Shown: positions 1-8,454, counted from the stretch's first letter. The stretch is DNA of 64,000 nucleotides from JACRLV01 sp045863555 (GCA_045863555.1 BTUU01000006.1:186001-250000), one strand, 5' to 3'. Program-made: numbers and translations. Notes: generated by a model from the sequence alone, not told the origin.

Positions 1-81
1 GCCTGCTATGCCGACTCGCTGCGCCGGGCGGGAGGCCGGTGAAGGCGGAGCGGCCAACGCCGTTTTGGGCCCTGGGGCATC

Positions 82-116
82 AAAAAAGAAGGAACCCGCC
101 ATGGGCGAGTTCCTTC
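82..116 (-). terminator. Strong intrinsic terminator on the minus strand
   Basis: GAAGGAAC (88-95) pairs with GTTCCTTC (109-116), and CGCC/GGCG pair inside around an ATG loop, giving about 12 paired bases with one mismatch. Read on the minus strand the hairpin is followed directly by six T (82-87). No minus-strand gene ends nearby; bases 117-232 contain only a purine-rich GGAGGAGGAGGAG run (120-132) and a second hairpin (178-206) with the T-run in its loop. A short untranslated minus-strand RNA is possible. Nothing coding is seen in 1-232. Confidence 0.6.
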
Positions 117-232
117 TACAGGAGGAGGAGGAGTATTGTTGCTAATTCATAGGCCCGCTAATTTGAGGAAGTCCAGCGCGGCCGAAAGATTTTTTTTCGG
201 AACCGCTGCCGGGTTCCAGACGAGGTCAGCCC

Positions 233-661
233 GTGCCCATTTCGATACACCGAACGATCCAGTTCGCCGAGACCGACATGGCCGGCGTGCTTCACTTCTC
301 CAATTACTTCAGGCTGATGGAGGAGGTCGAGCACGCGTTCTGGCGTTCGATCGGCCTGAGCGTTTACATGGGCGGGCGTGAACCCGATATCAGCTGGCCG
401 CGGGTGGCCGTCGCTTGCGAGTACCGGCTCCCGGCGCGGTTCGAGGACACGATCGAGCTGCGGCATCGGCTCACGCATATCGGCAATCGCTCCGTCGAGC
501 ACGCCGTCGATTTCTACCGGGATGGCGAGCGGATCGCCGGGGGCACGATGAAGACGGTATGCTGCGCCATGACGCCGACCGGGTTTCGGGCCATCACCAT
601 CCCCGCCGTCGTCCGCGACAAGCTCGAACCGCACCTGGCGGCCGACCGGACCGCAGGCTGA
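233..661 (+). CDS. Acyl-CoA thioesterase, 4HBT hotdog family (YbgC/FadM type)
   Basis: Predicted cytoplasmic thioesterase hydrolysing acyl-CoA thioesters. The segment QFAETDMAGVLHFSNYF (about residues 10-26) contains the Asp and NYF features of the 4HBT active-site helix, and 142 residues is the usual one-domain length. The GTG start is chosen because GAGG lies 7 bases upstream (222-225) and the family motif begins just after it. A same-strand membrane gene starts 42 bases downstream, so the two may be cotranscribed. The substrate cannot be inferred; short-chain or aromatic acyl-CoAs are typical of relatives. Confidence 0.85.
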   Translation: MPISIHRTIQFAETDMAGVLHFSNYFRLMEEVEHAFWRSIGLSVYMGGREPDISWPRVAVACEYRLPARFEDTIELRHRLTHIGNRSVEHAVDFYRDGERIAGGTMKTVCCAMTPTGFRAITIPAVVRDKLEPHLAADRTAG

Positions 662-703
662 TTCGATCGAGCGCGTGAACCAAGCCGAGATCGAAAGGAC
701 TGC

Positions 704-1165
704 ATGAAAGCCTGGCACTGGTTCGTGATCATGACCGTCGTCTGCTGGGGGGCGTACATCCCGACGATCCACCTGGCGCAGAAGGCCATCGGCGGGAAAG
801 CGGCGAGCCTCTGGGGATTCATGCTGGTCGGGGCGGCGTATGTGCTCGTCGCAGTGCTCATTCCCGGCGGGCTGCTGGCCGCAAAGGGCGAATTCGCGAC
901 GATCCCCGCGTCCGGCGGCCTGGTGAAGGCGTTTCTCGGCGGGGCGCTGGGGGCGATCGGGGCGCTGGGGATCATCCTGGCGATCATGAACGGCGGCGAC
1001 AAGTTCCTCGTGCCGTCGCTCGTCTTCGCCGGCGCGCCGATCATGGCCACACTGGTGACGATGATGATCTCGCCGCCGGGCGCGACGCCCGACTGGCGGT
1101 ACTTTGCCGGCATCGTGATCGCCGCGGGCGGCGTGGCGATGGCGATGTACTTCAAGCCCGGTTGA
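704..1165 (+). CDS. Small integral membrane protein resembling half of a DMT/EamA transporter
   Basis: The 153-residue protein is almost entirely hydrophobic, with about five predicted membrane helices: near residues 5-25, 38-60, 75-97, 101-125 and 132-150. The pattern, including FLVPSLVFAGAPIMATLV near residue 105, resembles one half of a drug/metabolite transporter (EamA-like) protein, so it may work as a dimer. AAAGGA (694-699) gives a clear ribosome-binding site for the ATG. It follows the thioesterase gene on the same strand. The transporter assignment rests on hydrophobic pattern alone; no substrate can be named. Confidence 0.6.
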   Translation: MKAWHWFVIMTVVCWGAYIPTIHLAQKAIGGKAASLWGFMLVGAAYVLVAVLIPGGLLAAKGEFATIPASGGLVKAFLGGALGAIGALGIILAIMNGGDKFLVPSLVFAGAPIMATLVTMMISPPGATPDWRYFAGIVIAAGGVAMAMYFKPG

Positions 1166-1278
1166 CGCCGACCGTCGACCGATTCACCGGGCGCAGTCGC
1201 GCTCGCCAGACTCGGGTACCGCGCTATCATCCTCCGCCCACGTCGGGTGGAACATTCATTGCACTTGCGGAGGATCGC

Positions 1279-1824
1279 ATGCCTGCGTCTCGCTTCGGAA
1301 TCGTTGTCGCCTCGCTTTGCCTGCTGCTCGCGCCGCTGTCCGGCTGTCTGAACGCCATCGACAGCGACCTGCAAACCGTCGAATTCGTCGACGTCAATCG
1401 CTACGTCGGCAAGTGGTACGAGATCGCCAGCTATCCGACGAGCTTTCAGCGCGACTGCACCGGCACGACCGCGGAGTACTCGCTGAAGGACGACGGGACG
1501 ATCCGCGTCTTCAACCGCTGCCTGCTCGGCTCACTCGACGGCGAGGAGAACACGATCGAGGGCAGCGCCCGGGTGGTCGACACGACGACCAATGCGAAGC
1601 TCGCCGTGCGATTCTTCGCCTTCTTCGAGGCCCCCTACTGGATCATCGAACTCGATGAGGACTACCAGTGGGCCGTCGTGAGCGATCCGACCCGCCGGTT
1701 CCTGTGGATCCTCAGCCGGACGCCGACGATGGACTCGGCCGTCTACGAGGACATCCTCGCCCGCGTCTCGGCGAAGGGGCTGGATCCGTCGAAGCTCCGG
1801 CAGACGACGCAGCCCGCGGAGTAG
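1279..1824 (+). CDS. blc: Lipocalin lipoprotein (Blc type)
   Basis: Outer-membrane-anchored bacterial lipocalin that binds lipids or other hydrophobic ligands. The ATG at 1279 has GGAGG at 1269-1273 and yields a signal sequence ending in the lipobox LSGC (about residues 19-22). Then come the lipocalin signature VGKWYEIASYPTSFQRDC, with the invariant GxW, and near the C terminus WAVVSDPTRRFLWILSRTP, typical of Blc. The length of about 181 residues is normal. An in-frame upstream start at 1162 would add a segment with no lipocalin similarity and hide the signal peptide. It converges with the DUF1028 gene, only 8 bases between stops. Confidence 0.9.
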   Translation: MPASRFGIVVASLCLLLAPLSGCLNAIDSDLQTVEFVDVNRYVGKWYEIASYPTSFQRDCTGTTAEYSLKDDGTIRVFNRCLLGSLDGEENTIEGSARVVDTTTNAKLAVRFFAFFEAPYWIIELDEDYQWAVVSDPTRRFLWILSRTPTMDSAVYEDILARVSAKGLDPSKLRQTTQPAE

Positions 1825-1832
1825 CGCGCCCG

Positions 1833-3122
1833 CTACAGGTTGCCCAGCACCAGCACGAGATCGGCGATCGACGTCGCGCCGTCGCCGTTCGTATCGCCGG
1901 CCGACGTGCGGCCGTACGCCGCGAGGACGATTTCGAGATCCGCGAGGTCGACCACGCCGTCGTGCGTGAGGTCGGCGCGGTGATCCTGCACGTGCAGCGT
2001 CGGCACGGGCAGCAGGTAGCGGGTCTGAAAGCCGCTCGCGAACGTCACCGCGAAACGATCGATGCCCACGGCAGTCGCGGGCGTGAGCGTCGCGCGGTAC
2101 CGCCCGCCGCCGAGGACCTCGACTTCGCTGATTGTCGCGCCGCCGGCGCTGTCCGAATCGTGACTGATCTCGATGGGCTGCGTCGTGTTCACCACTTCGC
2201 CGCGCCAGTCGCGCAGCTCGATGTCCATCGTCACCGGCACGACCGCGCTATCAAGCATGCGCGTAGCCGACATCGTCACCTGCGATTCGATCTGGTCGGG
2301 CACGTTGTTGAGTCCGGCCCGCCAGGCATCGAACTGCTGGCGGAGCTGGATGACCGGGTCGGGCGACGACTGCTGCTGAAACGCGACGTTGAAACGCATG
2401 TAATACGTGCCGGTCGCACAGCCGAGCGTGGAGCACGAGCCGTCGATGTCGCCGCGGCGGGCGACGACCATGAAGCCGATGTGGGCTGACTTCACGAAGC
2501 TCGGCGGCGGCGAGCCGCAGCCGGGCGGATTCGCCGGCGAGCAGGAGCAGCGGCCGTCGCCGCCCATCGCCCGGGCCGCTTCCATCGCGGCCATGAGCTT
2601 CTCGGGCAGGCCGCCCGGCGTATTCAGCAGCGCGGCCTCCGCCTCGTCGAGGACCGGCTGGCCGGTGATGACGTTCCCCTGGATCGCGTAGACGAGCGCG
2701 CCGCTGCGCCGCACGAGACCGCTGGCGTAGCGGCCGGCGCTGGAGCCCGTGAACGTGACCGCCCGGCCGTAGACATCGACGATGCCGTACTGGCGCGTCT
2801 GGTGGGCGGGGTCGGTGGCGGCGAGGAGCGCGAGGATGTCCTCGGGATCGCTGCCGGCGATGAACCCTTCGTTGATGCGGCGGCGGTTGACGCCGCTGCT
2901 GTCCACGCTTGACTGGGCCGCGGCCGCTCCGACGCCGACGCGGACGACGGGCAGGCCGCGAAGGAGGTCGAAATTGGTGAGGCAGGTTGCGGATCCGATG
3001 GCGATCTCGCGGGTCTGGGTATCGATGACGATGATGGACCAGGTCGCCATCGCGGGGGCGACGAGGGCGATGAGGGCGATGAGCCCGGCCACGGCCGGCA
3101 GGAGTCTTGTTCGACGCGGCAT
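1833..3122 (-). CDS. Secreted DUF1028 protein with C-terminal dockerin-like EF-hand pair
   Basis: Residues 1-26 form a signal peptide. Mature residues about 27-225 match the DUF1028 family, an Ntn-hydrolase-like fold of uncertain function: it starts ATWSIIVIDTQTREIAIGSA, then has GVGAAAAQS, RQYGIVDVYGRAVTFTG, YAIQGNVI and a GGDGRCSC segment, all typical. The middle region looks like a beta-rich extension. The last 50 residues hold two calcium-loop repeats (LTHDGVVDLADLEIVLAAYG and DTNGDGATSIADLVLVLGNL), the dockerin-like module common on planctomycete exported proteins. A TATACT -10-like box lies on the minus strand at 3168-3173, with no clear -35. Confidence 0.8.
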   Translation of the reverse strand: MPRRTRLLPAVAGLIALIALVAPAMATWSIIVIDTQTREIAIGSATCLTNFDLLRGLPVVRVGVGAAAAQSSVDSSGVNRRRINEGFIAGSDPEDILALLAATDPAHQTRQYGIVDVYGRAVTFTGSSAGRYASGLVRRSGALVYAIQGNVITGQPVLDEAEAALLNTPGGLPEKLMAAMEAARAMGGDGRCSCSPANPPGCGSPPPSFVKSAHIGFMVVARRGDIDGSCSTLGCATGTYYMRFNVAFQQQSSPDPVIQLRQQFDAWRAGLNNVPDQIESQVTMSATRMLDSAVVPVTMDIELRDWRGEVVNTTQPIEISHDSDSAGGATISEVEVLGGGRYRATLTPATAVGIDRFAVTFASGFQTRYLLPVPTLHVQDHRADLTHDGVVDLADLEIVLAAYGRTSAGDTNGDGATSIADLVLVLGNL

Positions 3123-3342
3123 GAACTTCCCTCCGATCGGCTGGAAATGGGGGACAACCGGCTATTCAGTATACCCCTGGCGGCGCGGGCCGAGCGCGCC
3201 GTGTCGCGGCGGGGAGCGAAATTCGGGGGAAGGTGCGCAGCGCGCGTACATTTGCGGTGCGCACCTTCTGATAATGTCGCGGTTTTTGAGCGGTGGGCGG
3301 GGTGGCGAAATCGTGAACTGCGCATCTTCGGTGGAGCGTGTT

Positions 3343-3387
3343 GAGTGCAGAGTGCACAGTACAGAGTGCACAGTGCACAGTGCGCAG
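3343..3387. repeat. Heptanucleotide tandem array (GAGTGCA/CAGTGCA type)
   Basis: Six uninterrupted 7-base units plus a partial seventh: GAGTGCA, GAGTGCA, CAGTACA, GAGTGCA, CAGTGCA, CAGTGCG, CAG. Each unit has the form SAGTGCA with one or two substitutions. It lies in the 838-base stretch between the DUF1028 gene and the zinc-ribbon membrane gene (3123-3960), where I see no convincing gene. Confidence 0.85.
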
Positions 3388-3778
3388 GAAGGGTCGTTCG
3401 CTTTCGACGGGTGGACGGGGGTCTCGGAGAGGTTCGGAGTGCGCCGGCGATATCAAGATGATCAAGGGGATCAAGAAATGTGCGCACTGATTTTGATCTC
3501 CTTCCAATAAAAACGGCGCTAACGCGATGCCAGGGGGTTTCGGAAAAGTCAAGGCAACTCCAATTTGAGCATCTTGAAACGGCCGTTCACGCGTGGGCCG
3601 CGGGGTCACGATGTGTGGGAGCGTGTCCATGGTGCCTTTTCGGCCTCCGCGCGCGGTGCGCGATGAGATTGTTCGCTGGCGACGCGGCGATGGCGAGGGG
3701 CACGCTGTGAAATGGCGGGATCAGGCGGAGACTGGCGGGGAATGTGGAACGTTGGCGGCGCCCGAGCGGAGAGCATGC

Positions 3779-3855
3779 GTATGGCACGGCGGGGAAGCGA
3801 TGTGACACGGGAGCGGCGCTTTGGCGCTATGCCGAGAGAATGCCACCCGCCGGGC
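3779..3855 (+). repeat. Dispersed 77-base repeat, copy 1
   Basis: This stretch aligns without gaps to 4537-4613, with about 80% identity. Shared blocks include GCGGGGAAGCGATGTG, GGGAGCGGC, TTGGCGCT and CCCGCC. The two copies are in the same orientation on either side of the zinc-ribbon gene at 3961-4452. A shorter related piece (GGAGCGGCTTGGCGCTATGC) occurs at 21911-21930. Confidence 0.7.
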
Positions 3856-3960
3856 TACGCAACGCGGCTCGACCTACCGCTTTGCGCCCTGCGCTCATTC
3901 TGCTTTGTAGAATAAGCCGCGCGCCGGCTCGTCGCGGAGATTCACGCGAAGGAGACCACT

Positions 3961-4452
3961 GTGGACCGACTGTCGCGGAGGCTTCGCAACTACAAGTGGG
4001 TCGGGACCGGCTTCGCAGCGATGCTCCTGGCACTCGGCGTCGTCAGCATGTTTTTTCAGCTTTCGGTATCGGTCTGGAAGCTGAACTCGACGCTGGGCGT
4101 CGGGGCCCTCTCGCTGGCCTGGCCGATCGCACCTCATGCACCGAGGGCACAGTCTTACGGATGGCTCACACCGCGCGATTACTGGGCGCTGGCCGCCAAT
4201 ATGCAGAAGCCGGGGTTCAGTCAGCGCACGCTCGCACCGGGGCTCGGCTATTCGCGGATTGACATCCCACTGTGGCTGCCGCTCTCACTGATTGCGATCC
4301 CAACGCTGTGGCTCTGGCGGCGGGACTCGACGGGGGTGCGCCCTGGCTGCTGCCGGCAATGCGGCTATGACCTCACCGGCAACGTCAGCGGGAAATGCCC
4401 GGAATGCGGCGCGTCCGCGACGCCGGGCGGCCGGGCGGGCGTGACTGACTGA
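3961..4452 (+). CDS. Membrane protein with C-terminal four-cysteine zinc ribbon
   Basis: 163 residues. Two membrane helices are evident, near residues 15-38 and 100-118 (DIPLWLPLSLIAIPTLWLW), with an extracytoplasmic stretch between them. The tail CRQCGYDLTGNVSGKCPECG (about residues 130-149) is a CxxC...CxxC zinc ribbon. Proteins of this plan are abundant in planctomycete genomes and have no established function. The GTG start is preceded by GAAGGAG (3949-3955), a good ribosome-binding site. The gene sits between two direct copies of a 77-base repeat. It cannot be given a more specific role. Confidence 0.75.
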   Translation: MDRLSRRLRNYKWVGTGFAAMLLALGVVSMFFQLSVSVWKLNSTLGVGALSLAWPIAPHAPRAQSYGWLTPRDYWALAANMQKPGFSQRTLAPGLGYSRIDIPLWLPLSLIAIPTLWLWRRDSTGVRPGCCRQCGYDLTGNVSGKCPECGASATPGGRAGVTD

Positions 4453-4536
4453 CGCTCCCATTTCACGAGCGGGGGAGATACGTCGAAACGCGAGTGTCAG
4501 GGCGGAACGCGGCGCGTGGAGGGGCGGCAAGATTGC

Positions 4537-4613
4537 TTACGGCACAGCGGGGAAGCGATGTGGCAAGGGAGCGGCTTCTTGGCGCTGTGCCGAAAGCATT
4601 CCCCCCGCCCATC
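4537..4613 (+). repeat. Dispersed 77-base repeat, copy 2
   Basis: Partner of the copy at 3779-3855, same orientation, about 80% identical without gaps. It lies in the 347-base stretch 4453-4799, which otherwise shows only an inverted repeat at 4721-4752 and no coding signal. Confidence 0.7.
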
Positions 4614-4720
4614 CGCCCGCTCGATGCGAACAGCCATCGAGCGGGCACCCGCATGCCACCCACCGCGCACCCGCGCGGTTTCATATTCGAACAGCTTCCG
4701 CGGGATATCCGCGCAGGCAC

Positions 4721-4752
4721 GGGCCCCGCGGCACGGAGGTGACGCGGGGCCC
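4721..4752. terminator. Perfect 10-base inverted repeat, possible terminator
   Basis: GGGCCCCGCG (4721-4730) and CGCGGGGCCC (4743-4752) pair perfectly around a 12-base loop. The hairpin lies between the converging zinc-ribbon and YHS genes, where a bidirectional transcription stop is expected. There is no T-run on either side, so it would be a stem-only or factor-assisted site. Confidence 0.5.
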
Positions 4753-4799
4753 TGGTGCGATTGGCTGTGCGGTTGCCGAGGCGTTTCGGCTGCCGGCGG

Positions 4800-5441
4800 T
4801 TACTTCTTGTCGCTCGGGTGCGCCTTCTTGAAGGCTTCCTCGTTCGCCTTGACCTGGGCTTCGACCTTCTTCATGTCGACCTTGTCGGGCTTGCCGGCGC
4901 AGCCGTTGCAGCAGAAGTAGACGGTCTTGCCGCCGATCTCCTTGCTGATGGCCGGGTTGATGTCCTTGCCGCTGAGCGGGCAGGTCGTCTGGTAGGTGTA
5001 GCAGCCGTCGAGGTTCTTCTCGTACTTGGCCTTGTCGGCTTCCCACGCCTTTTTCGCGTCTTCATCCTTGAAGTAGATGTCCATGTGCGGCGTCTCGGCG
5101 AAGACGGCCGAGTTCACGGCCGCGCCGGTGACGGGGCATTTGACCTGCATGCGGTGGGCGGGCATGGCGTCCCACTGGGCCTTGACCTTGGCGGCGTACT
5201 TCTCGGGGTCCTTCTTGAACTCGGCGATGCAGTCATTGCAGCACATGTAGACGCGCTTGCCCTGATAGCGGACGTAGACCTTGGGATCGATCGGCTCGTC
5301 CATCACCGGGCACATGGGCTTCTTTTCGGCAGCGGCGGCGCCCTTTTCCGCGGGCTTCTTGTCGCCGGCCTTTTCCTGGGCCGCAGCGAGGGAGGCGGTG
5401 AGTCCCAGACCGATGAGCGCGATCAAAAACGTACGGAACAT
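4800..5441 (-). CDS. Secreted protein with three YHS/TRASH-like metal-binding modules
   Basis: A signal peptide (residues 1-21, ending ASLAAAQ) and a charged Lys/Ala linker precede three related modules. Module 1 starts CPVMDEPIDPKVYV and ends YMCCNDCIAEF; module 2 starts CPVTGAAVNSAVF but lacks the second Cys cluster; module 3 starts CPLSGKDINPA and ends YFCCNGC. The CPxx...CCxxC layout is that of YHS/TRASH domains, which bind heavy metals such as copper. Modules 1 and 3 should bind metal, while module 2 looks degenerate. AAAGGAG sits upstream of the ATG. The role in metal handling at the cell envelope is inferred from the domains. Confidence 0.75.
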   Translation of the reverse strand: MFRTFLIALIGLGLTASLAAAQEKAGDKKPAEKGAAAAEKKPMCPVMDEPIDPKVYVRYQGKRVYMCCNDCIAEFKKDPEKYAAKVKAQWDAMPAHRMQVKCPVTGAAVNSAVFAETPHMDIYFKDEDAKKAWEADKAKYEKNLDGCYTYQTTCPLSGKDINPAISKEIGGKTVYFCCNGCAGKPDKVDMKKVEAQVKANEEAFKKAHPSDKK

Positions 5442-5586
5442 CGTGTTCTCCTTTGTTTCCTGGCTGGCGGGCGAATCGCCCGCCTGAATACCTGTGAGTG
5501 AGTGTAGCGCGCATCGCCCGGGGCAATACGCGCGGGCGGCTCCGCCGCAACGCCGCCCCCTCGGGCGGGCGGCGGGAGCGGCCGGG

Positions 5587-6531
5587 CTACATGCCGGTGA
5601 GGAACTTGTCCGTGGCCGCGCAGAGTTCCTTCACGTGCTGGACGCTGCTGTCGAACATTTTCTTCTCTTCAGCGTTCAGCTCGACCTCGATGACCCGTTC
5701 CATGCCGCCGTTGCCGAGCACGCAGGGGACGCCGACGAAATAGCCGCCGATGCCGTATTCCTTTCCGCAGTACGCGGCGCAGGGCAGGATCCGCTTCTTA
5801 TCCTTGATAATGGCCTCGGCCATGGCGATCGTCGCGGCCGAGGGGGCGTAGTAGGCGCTGCCGGTCTTGAGCAGGCCGACGATCTCCGCGCCGCCCTTGC
5901 GGGCGCGGTCGACGATGGCGTCGATTTTCGCCTTGGGGAGGAGCTGCGTGACGGGAATTCCGCTGACGGAGGTGTAGCGGACGAGCGGGACCATGTCGTC
6001 GCCGTGGCCGCCCATGAGGAGCGAGCTGACATCCTCGACGCTGCACCCGACGGCCTCGGCGATGAAGGAGTTGTAGCGGGCGACGTCGAGGATTCCGGCC
6101 TGGCCGAGGACGCGGCTGCCGGGGAATCCGGAGACCTTGCTGGCGACGTAGACCATGGCGTCGAGGGGGTTGGAGACGACGATGAGGACGGCGCCGGGGC
6201 TCTTTTCGACGGCCTTGCGGGTGACTTCGGCGACGATCTTCGTGTTCGTGGCGAGGAGGTCGTCGCGGGACATGCCGGGCTTGCGGGCGATGCCGGAGGT
6301 GATGATGACGATGTCGCTGCCGGCGGTCTCCTCGTAGCCGTTGGCGCCGATGATGCGGGCGTCGAAGCCCTCGACGGGTGACGCCTCGTAGAGGTCGAGG
6401 GCCTTGCCCTGGGGCAGGCCTTCAACGATGTCGACCAGCACGATGTCGCCGAGTTCCTTGGCGGCCGCCCAGTGTGCGCAGGTTGCGCCGACGTTTCCCG
6501 CCCCGATAATGGTGATTTTCGCCCGTTTCAT
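5587..6531 (-). CDS. mdh: Malate dehydrogenase (LDH/MDH superfamily)
   Basis: NAD-dependent interconversion of malate and oxaloacetate in the TCA cycle. The N terminus has the Rossmann motif GAGNVG (residues 10-15) followed by LVDIVEG, with Asp as expected for NAD. IARKPGMSRDDLL (about 80-92) is the substrate-specificity loop typical of MDH rather than LDH, SNPLD follows, and the catalytic His lies in GGHGDD (about residue 176). The length of 314 residues is normal. The promoter must lie in the 183-base divergent region shared with the DUF3467 gene. Confidence 0.93.
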   Translation of the reverse strand: MKRAKITIIGAGNVGATCAHWAAAKELGDIVLVDIVEGLPQGKALDLYEASPVEGFDARIIGANGYEETAGSDIVIITSGIARKPGMSRDDLLATNTKIVAEVTRKAVEKSPGAVLIVVSNPLDAMVYVASKVSGFPGSRVLGQAGILDVARYNSFIAEAVGCSVEDVSSLLMGGHGDDMVPLVRYTSVSGIPVTQLLPKAKIDAIVDRARKGGAEIVGLLKTGSAYYAPSAATIAMAEAIIKDKKRILPCAAYCGKEYGIGGYFVGVPCVLGNGGMERVIEVELNAEEKKMFDSSVQHVKELCAATDKFLTGM

Positions 6532-6635
6532 GACGCTGCGACTCCTTTTCGAGGCCCCACCCGGGCGGGCGAGGCGATGATCGTGTCGTGAATCGTGAAT
6601 GGTAACGGCAAGTGCGCGGGTGTGGAACCGGGTGC

Positions 6636-6664
6636 TTGTCCGGCCCGGCGGTTGGGTCTAGAGT
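6636..6664 (+). promoter_or_regulatory. Candidate sigma-70 promoter for the DUF3467 gene
   Basis: TTGTCC (6636-6641) and TAGAGT (6659-6664) are separated by exactly 17 bases. Each box matches 4 of 6 consensus positions, and the start ATG lies 51 bases downstream. Confidence 0.45.
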
Positions 6665-6714
6665 ACCCCTTTCGATCCCGAGTTTTCTTCCGCGCCAGCG
6701 CGCAAAGGAACGCC

Positions 6715-7047
6715 ATGATCTTCGGTGAAGAGAACCAGCCCCGGCCGGGCCAGGGCGGCCAGCCGCAGCAGCAGCAGCAGATTCGCCTGGACGCGTCCAC
6801 GATGGAGACGGTGTACGCGAATTTCTTCGCGCTGGCGGGCTCGCCCGAAGAGGTGACGGTCTACTTCGGGGCGAATTCCCCGCTTCCGAACGTTCGCGAA
6901 CCGATCGTGAAGCTCTCGCACCGGCTGATGCTGCTGCCGCAGAATGCGAAACGGCTGATGATCGCGCTGCAACAGACGGTGAAGGCGCACGAGGACCGGT
7001 TCGGACCGATCGAGCTGCCTCCGCCGCCGAGCCCGCAGGGGCAATAA
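6715..7047 (+). CDS. DUF3467 family protein
   Basis: A 110-residue cytoplasmic protein beginning MIFGEENQPRPGQGG, then a Gln-rich stretch and the conserved DUF3467 core: an ANFFALAGSPEEVTVYFG block, then PNVREPIVKLSHRLMLLPQNAKRLM. Function of the family is not established. The ATG at 6715 is preferred over an earlier in-frame start at 6595: AAAGGA is placed just upstream, and conservation begins after it. The Pro-rich tail is probably disordered. It is transcribed away from mdh. Confidence 0.8.
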   Translation: MIFGEENQPRPGQGGQPQQQQQIRLDASTMETVYANFFALAGSPEEVTVYFGANSPLPNVREPIVKLSHRLMLLPQNAKRLMIALQQTVKAHEDRFGPIELPPPPSPQGQ

Positions 7048-7194
7048 CACCTGAATGAAACGGGTCTGAGACACCTGGGCCTCGGGAAGGGGGCCGCGGG
7101 TTTTTGCGCGCCCGGGCTTGACCGAAAAACTGCACGTAACTTTAGGCCTGGACGCGATCTGCGCAAAATCTGCATGTCCGCGCTTGACTTTTCC

Positions 7195-7223
7195 TTGCCT
7201 GCGGGGTGCGTGTAGAGTATACT
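7195..7223 (+). promoter_or_regulatory. Candidate promoter and long leader of the sigma factor gene
   Basis: TTGCCT (7195-7200) and TATACT (7218-7223) are 17 bases apart, placing the transcript start near 7230 and leaving a leader of about 220 bases before the ATG at 7450. The leader carries two copies of GGCTCCCCT (7235-7243 and 7274-7282). The 402-base stretch 7048-7449 contains no convincing gene. Confidence 0.45.
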
Positions 7224-7449
7224 TCGCTTCGTAAGGCTCCCCTACATTCCGGGCGGCACACTGTAACTGGGTTGGCTCCCCTCCAGTGTCGCACCGGTTC
7301 CGGTACTGTCGTTTGTTGCGGTCTGCACCGCCTCTGGCGAATGGTGCGTCTGATCCACGCATCATTGGTGGTTGCGGGCCAACTCTTCCCGGCGCATTTT
7401 CCGCGCATCGTCGCGGCCGCCGGGAAATGAAAACTGGGGGAAGACGAGT

Positions 7450-8454
7450 ATGCGCCCGAATGCGACGAAGTCTCAGGAACAACGTCCGACTGCCATCCGC
7501 CGGCTGACGCCGCAGGTCACGCTGCCGCCGGCCGAATTTCTCAACACGCTGAGCGAGCTGCACCGGACGCTGCTGCGGCGGCGCTGCGAAGAGCCGACGG
7601 AGTGCGTGCTGGACCCGGTTTTTTCGCGGTCGAACGCGGAACAGACGGTTTTCGGCGGGACTCCGCAGTCGACGCCGATCGGGGACATGGCCAGCGTGTC
7701 GAATGACGACAGCGGCGTGAACCTGTTCATCGACGTGGTCGGACGTGCGCCTTCGGGCGAGCAGGAACGAGAGATGTTCCTGCGGTTCAATTACTGCCGG
7801 TATCGCGTGATGCGCGTGCTGCGGGACTTCCGCGGCAAGCAGCTGACGGCGGACGCGGCGCGGGAGGTGCTTCGCTGGGAGCTGCTGACGCGGCAGATGC
7901 GGAGCGAGATCGTGCGGATCAACGTGCCGCTCGTGCTGGCGATGACGAAGCGGACGAAGATCGCGAACGTCGACCCGGCGGACATGGTGAGCGAGGGGAA
8001 CCTGGCGCTGCTGCGGAGCGTCGACAAATTCGACTGCACGCGCGGCTTCAAGTTCAGCACGTACGCGTGCCGGGCGATTCTGAAGGCGTTTTCGCGCGTG
8101 GCGTCGCGGACGGCCCGGTACCGCGGCTATTTTCCGACCGAATTCGACCCGACGCTCGAGAAGAGCGATTTTTCGGACCAGGTCCGCAAGGGGGTCGAGG
8201 ACGACTGCGTCAGCGAGCTGAAGTCGATCCTCGGCGGGAATCTTGCGAAGCTCAATGACATCGAGCAGCAGGTCATCAAGGCGCGGTTCGCGATCGACGA
8301 GGAGCCGATCGAGGAAACCGACGAGGCGAAGGCCAAGACGCTCGAGCAGGTCGGGGAGTTGATCGGCGTGACGAAGGAGCGCGTCCGCCAGATTCAGAAC
8401 AAGGCGCTGTCGAAGCTTCGCGTGATTCTCGAAGAGAACGTGCTCGCGCAGTAG
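7450..8454 (+). CDS. Sigma-70 family RNA polymerase sigma factor
   Basis: Residues about 105-190 form region 2: YCRYRVMRVLRDF, then NVPLVLAMTKR, DMVSEGNLALLRSVDKFD and RGFKFSTYACRAILKAFSR, the core-binding and -10-recognition helices. The C-terminal part has region 4, EQVGELIGVTKERVRQIQNKALSKLR (region described in parts: TKERVRQIQNKAL is the -35-binding helix). The first about 90 residues are a lineage-specific extension. The architecture is close to primary/group-2 sigma factors, with region 3 replaced by a charged stretch. ATG 7450 has GGGGGA at 7436-7441. The gene ends in a strong hairpin terminator. Confidence 0.85.
   Translation: MRPNATKSQEQRPTAIRRLTPQVTLPPAEFLNTLSELHRTLLRRRCEEPTECVLDPVFSRSNAEQTVFGGTPQSTPIGDMASVSNDDSGVNLFIDVVGRAPSGEQEREMFLRFNYCRYRVMRVLRDFRGKQLTADAAREVLRWELLTRQMRSEIVRINVPLVLAMTKRTKIANVDPADMVSEGNLALLRSVDKFDCTRGFKFSTYACRAILKAFSRVASRTARYRGYFPTEFDPTLEKSDFSDQVRKGVEDDCVSELKSILGGNLAKLNDIEQQVIKARFAIDEEPIEETDEAKAKTLEQVGELIGVTKERVRQIQNKALSKLRVILEENVLAQ

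Noticed and set aside
3343..3387. Heptad array as a CRISPR
   Set aside because: Units are directly tandem with no spacers, and no cas genes exist.
3480..3710. Possible 76-residue gene between the DUF1028 and zinc-ribbon genes
   Set aside because: No ribosome-binding site, no family resemblance and overlapping frames look equally good; the region is repeat-rich.
7184..7189. TTGACT as -35 box for the TATACT at 7218
   Set aside because: The gap is 28 bases, too long; TTGCCT at 7195 gives the correct 17.
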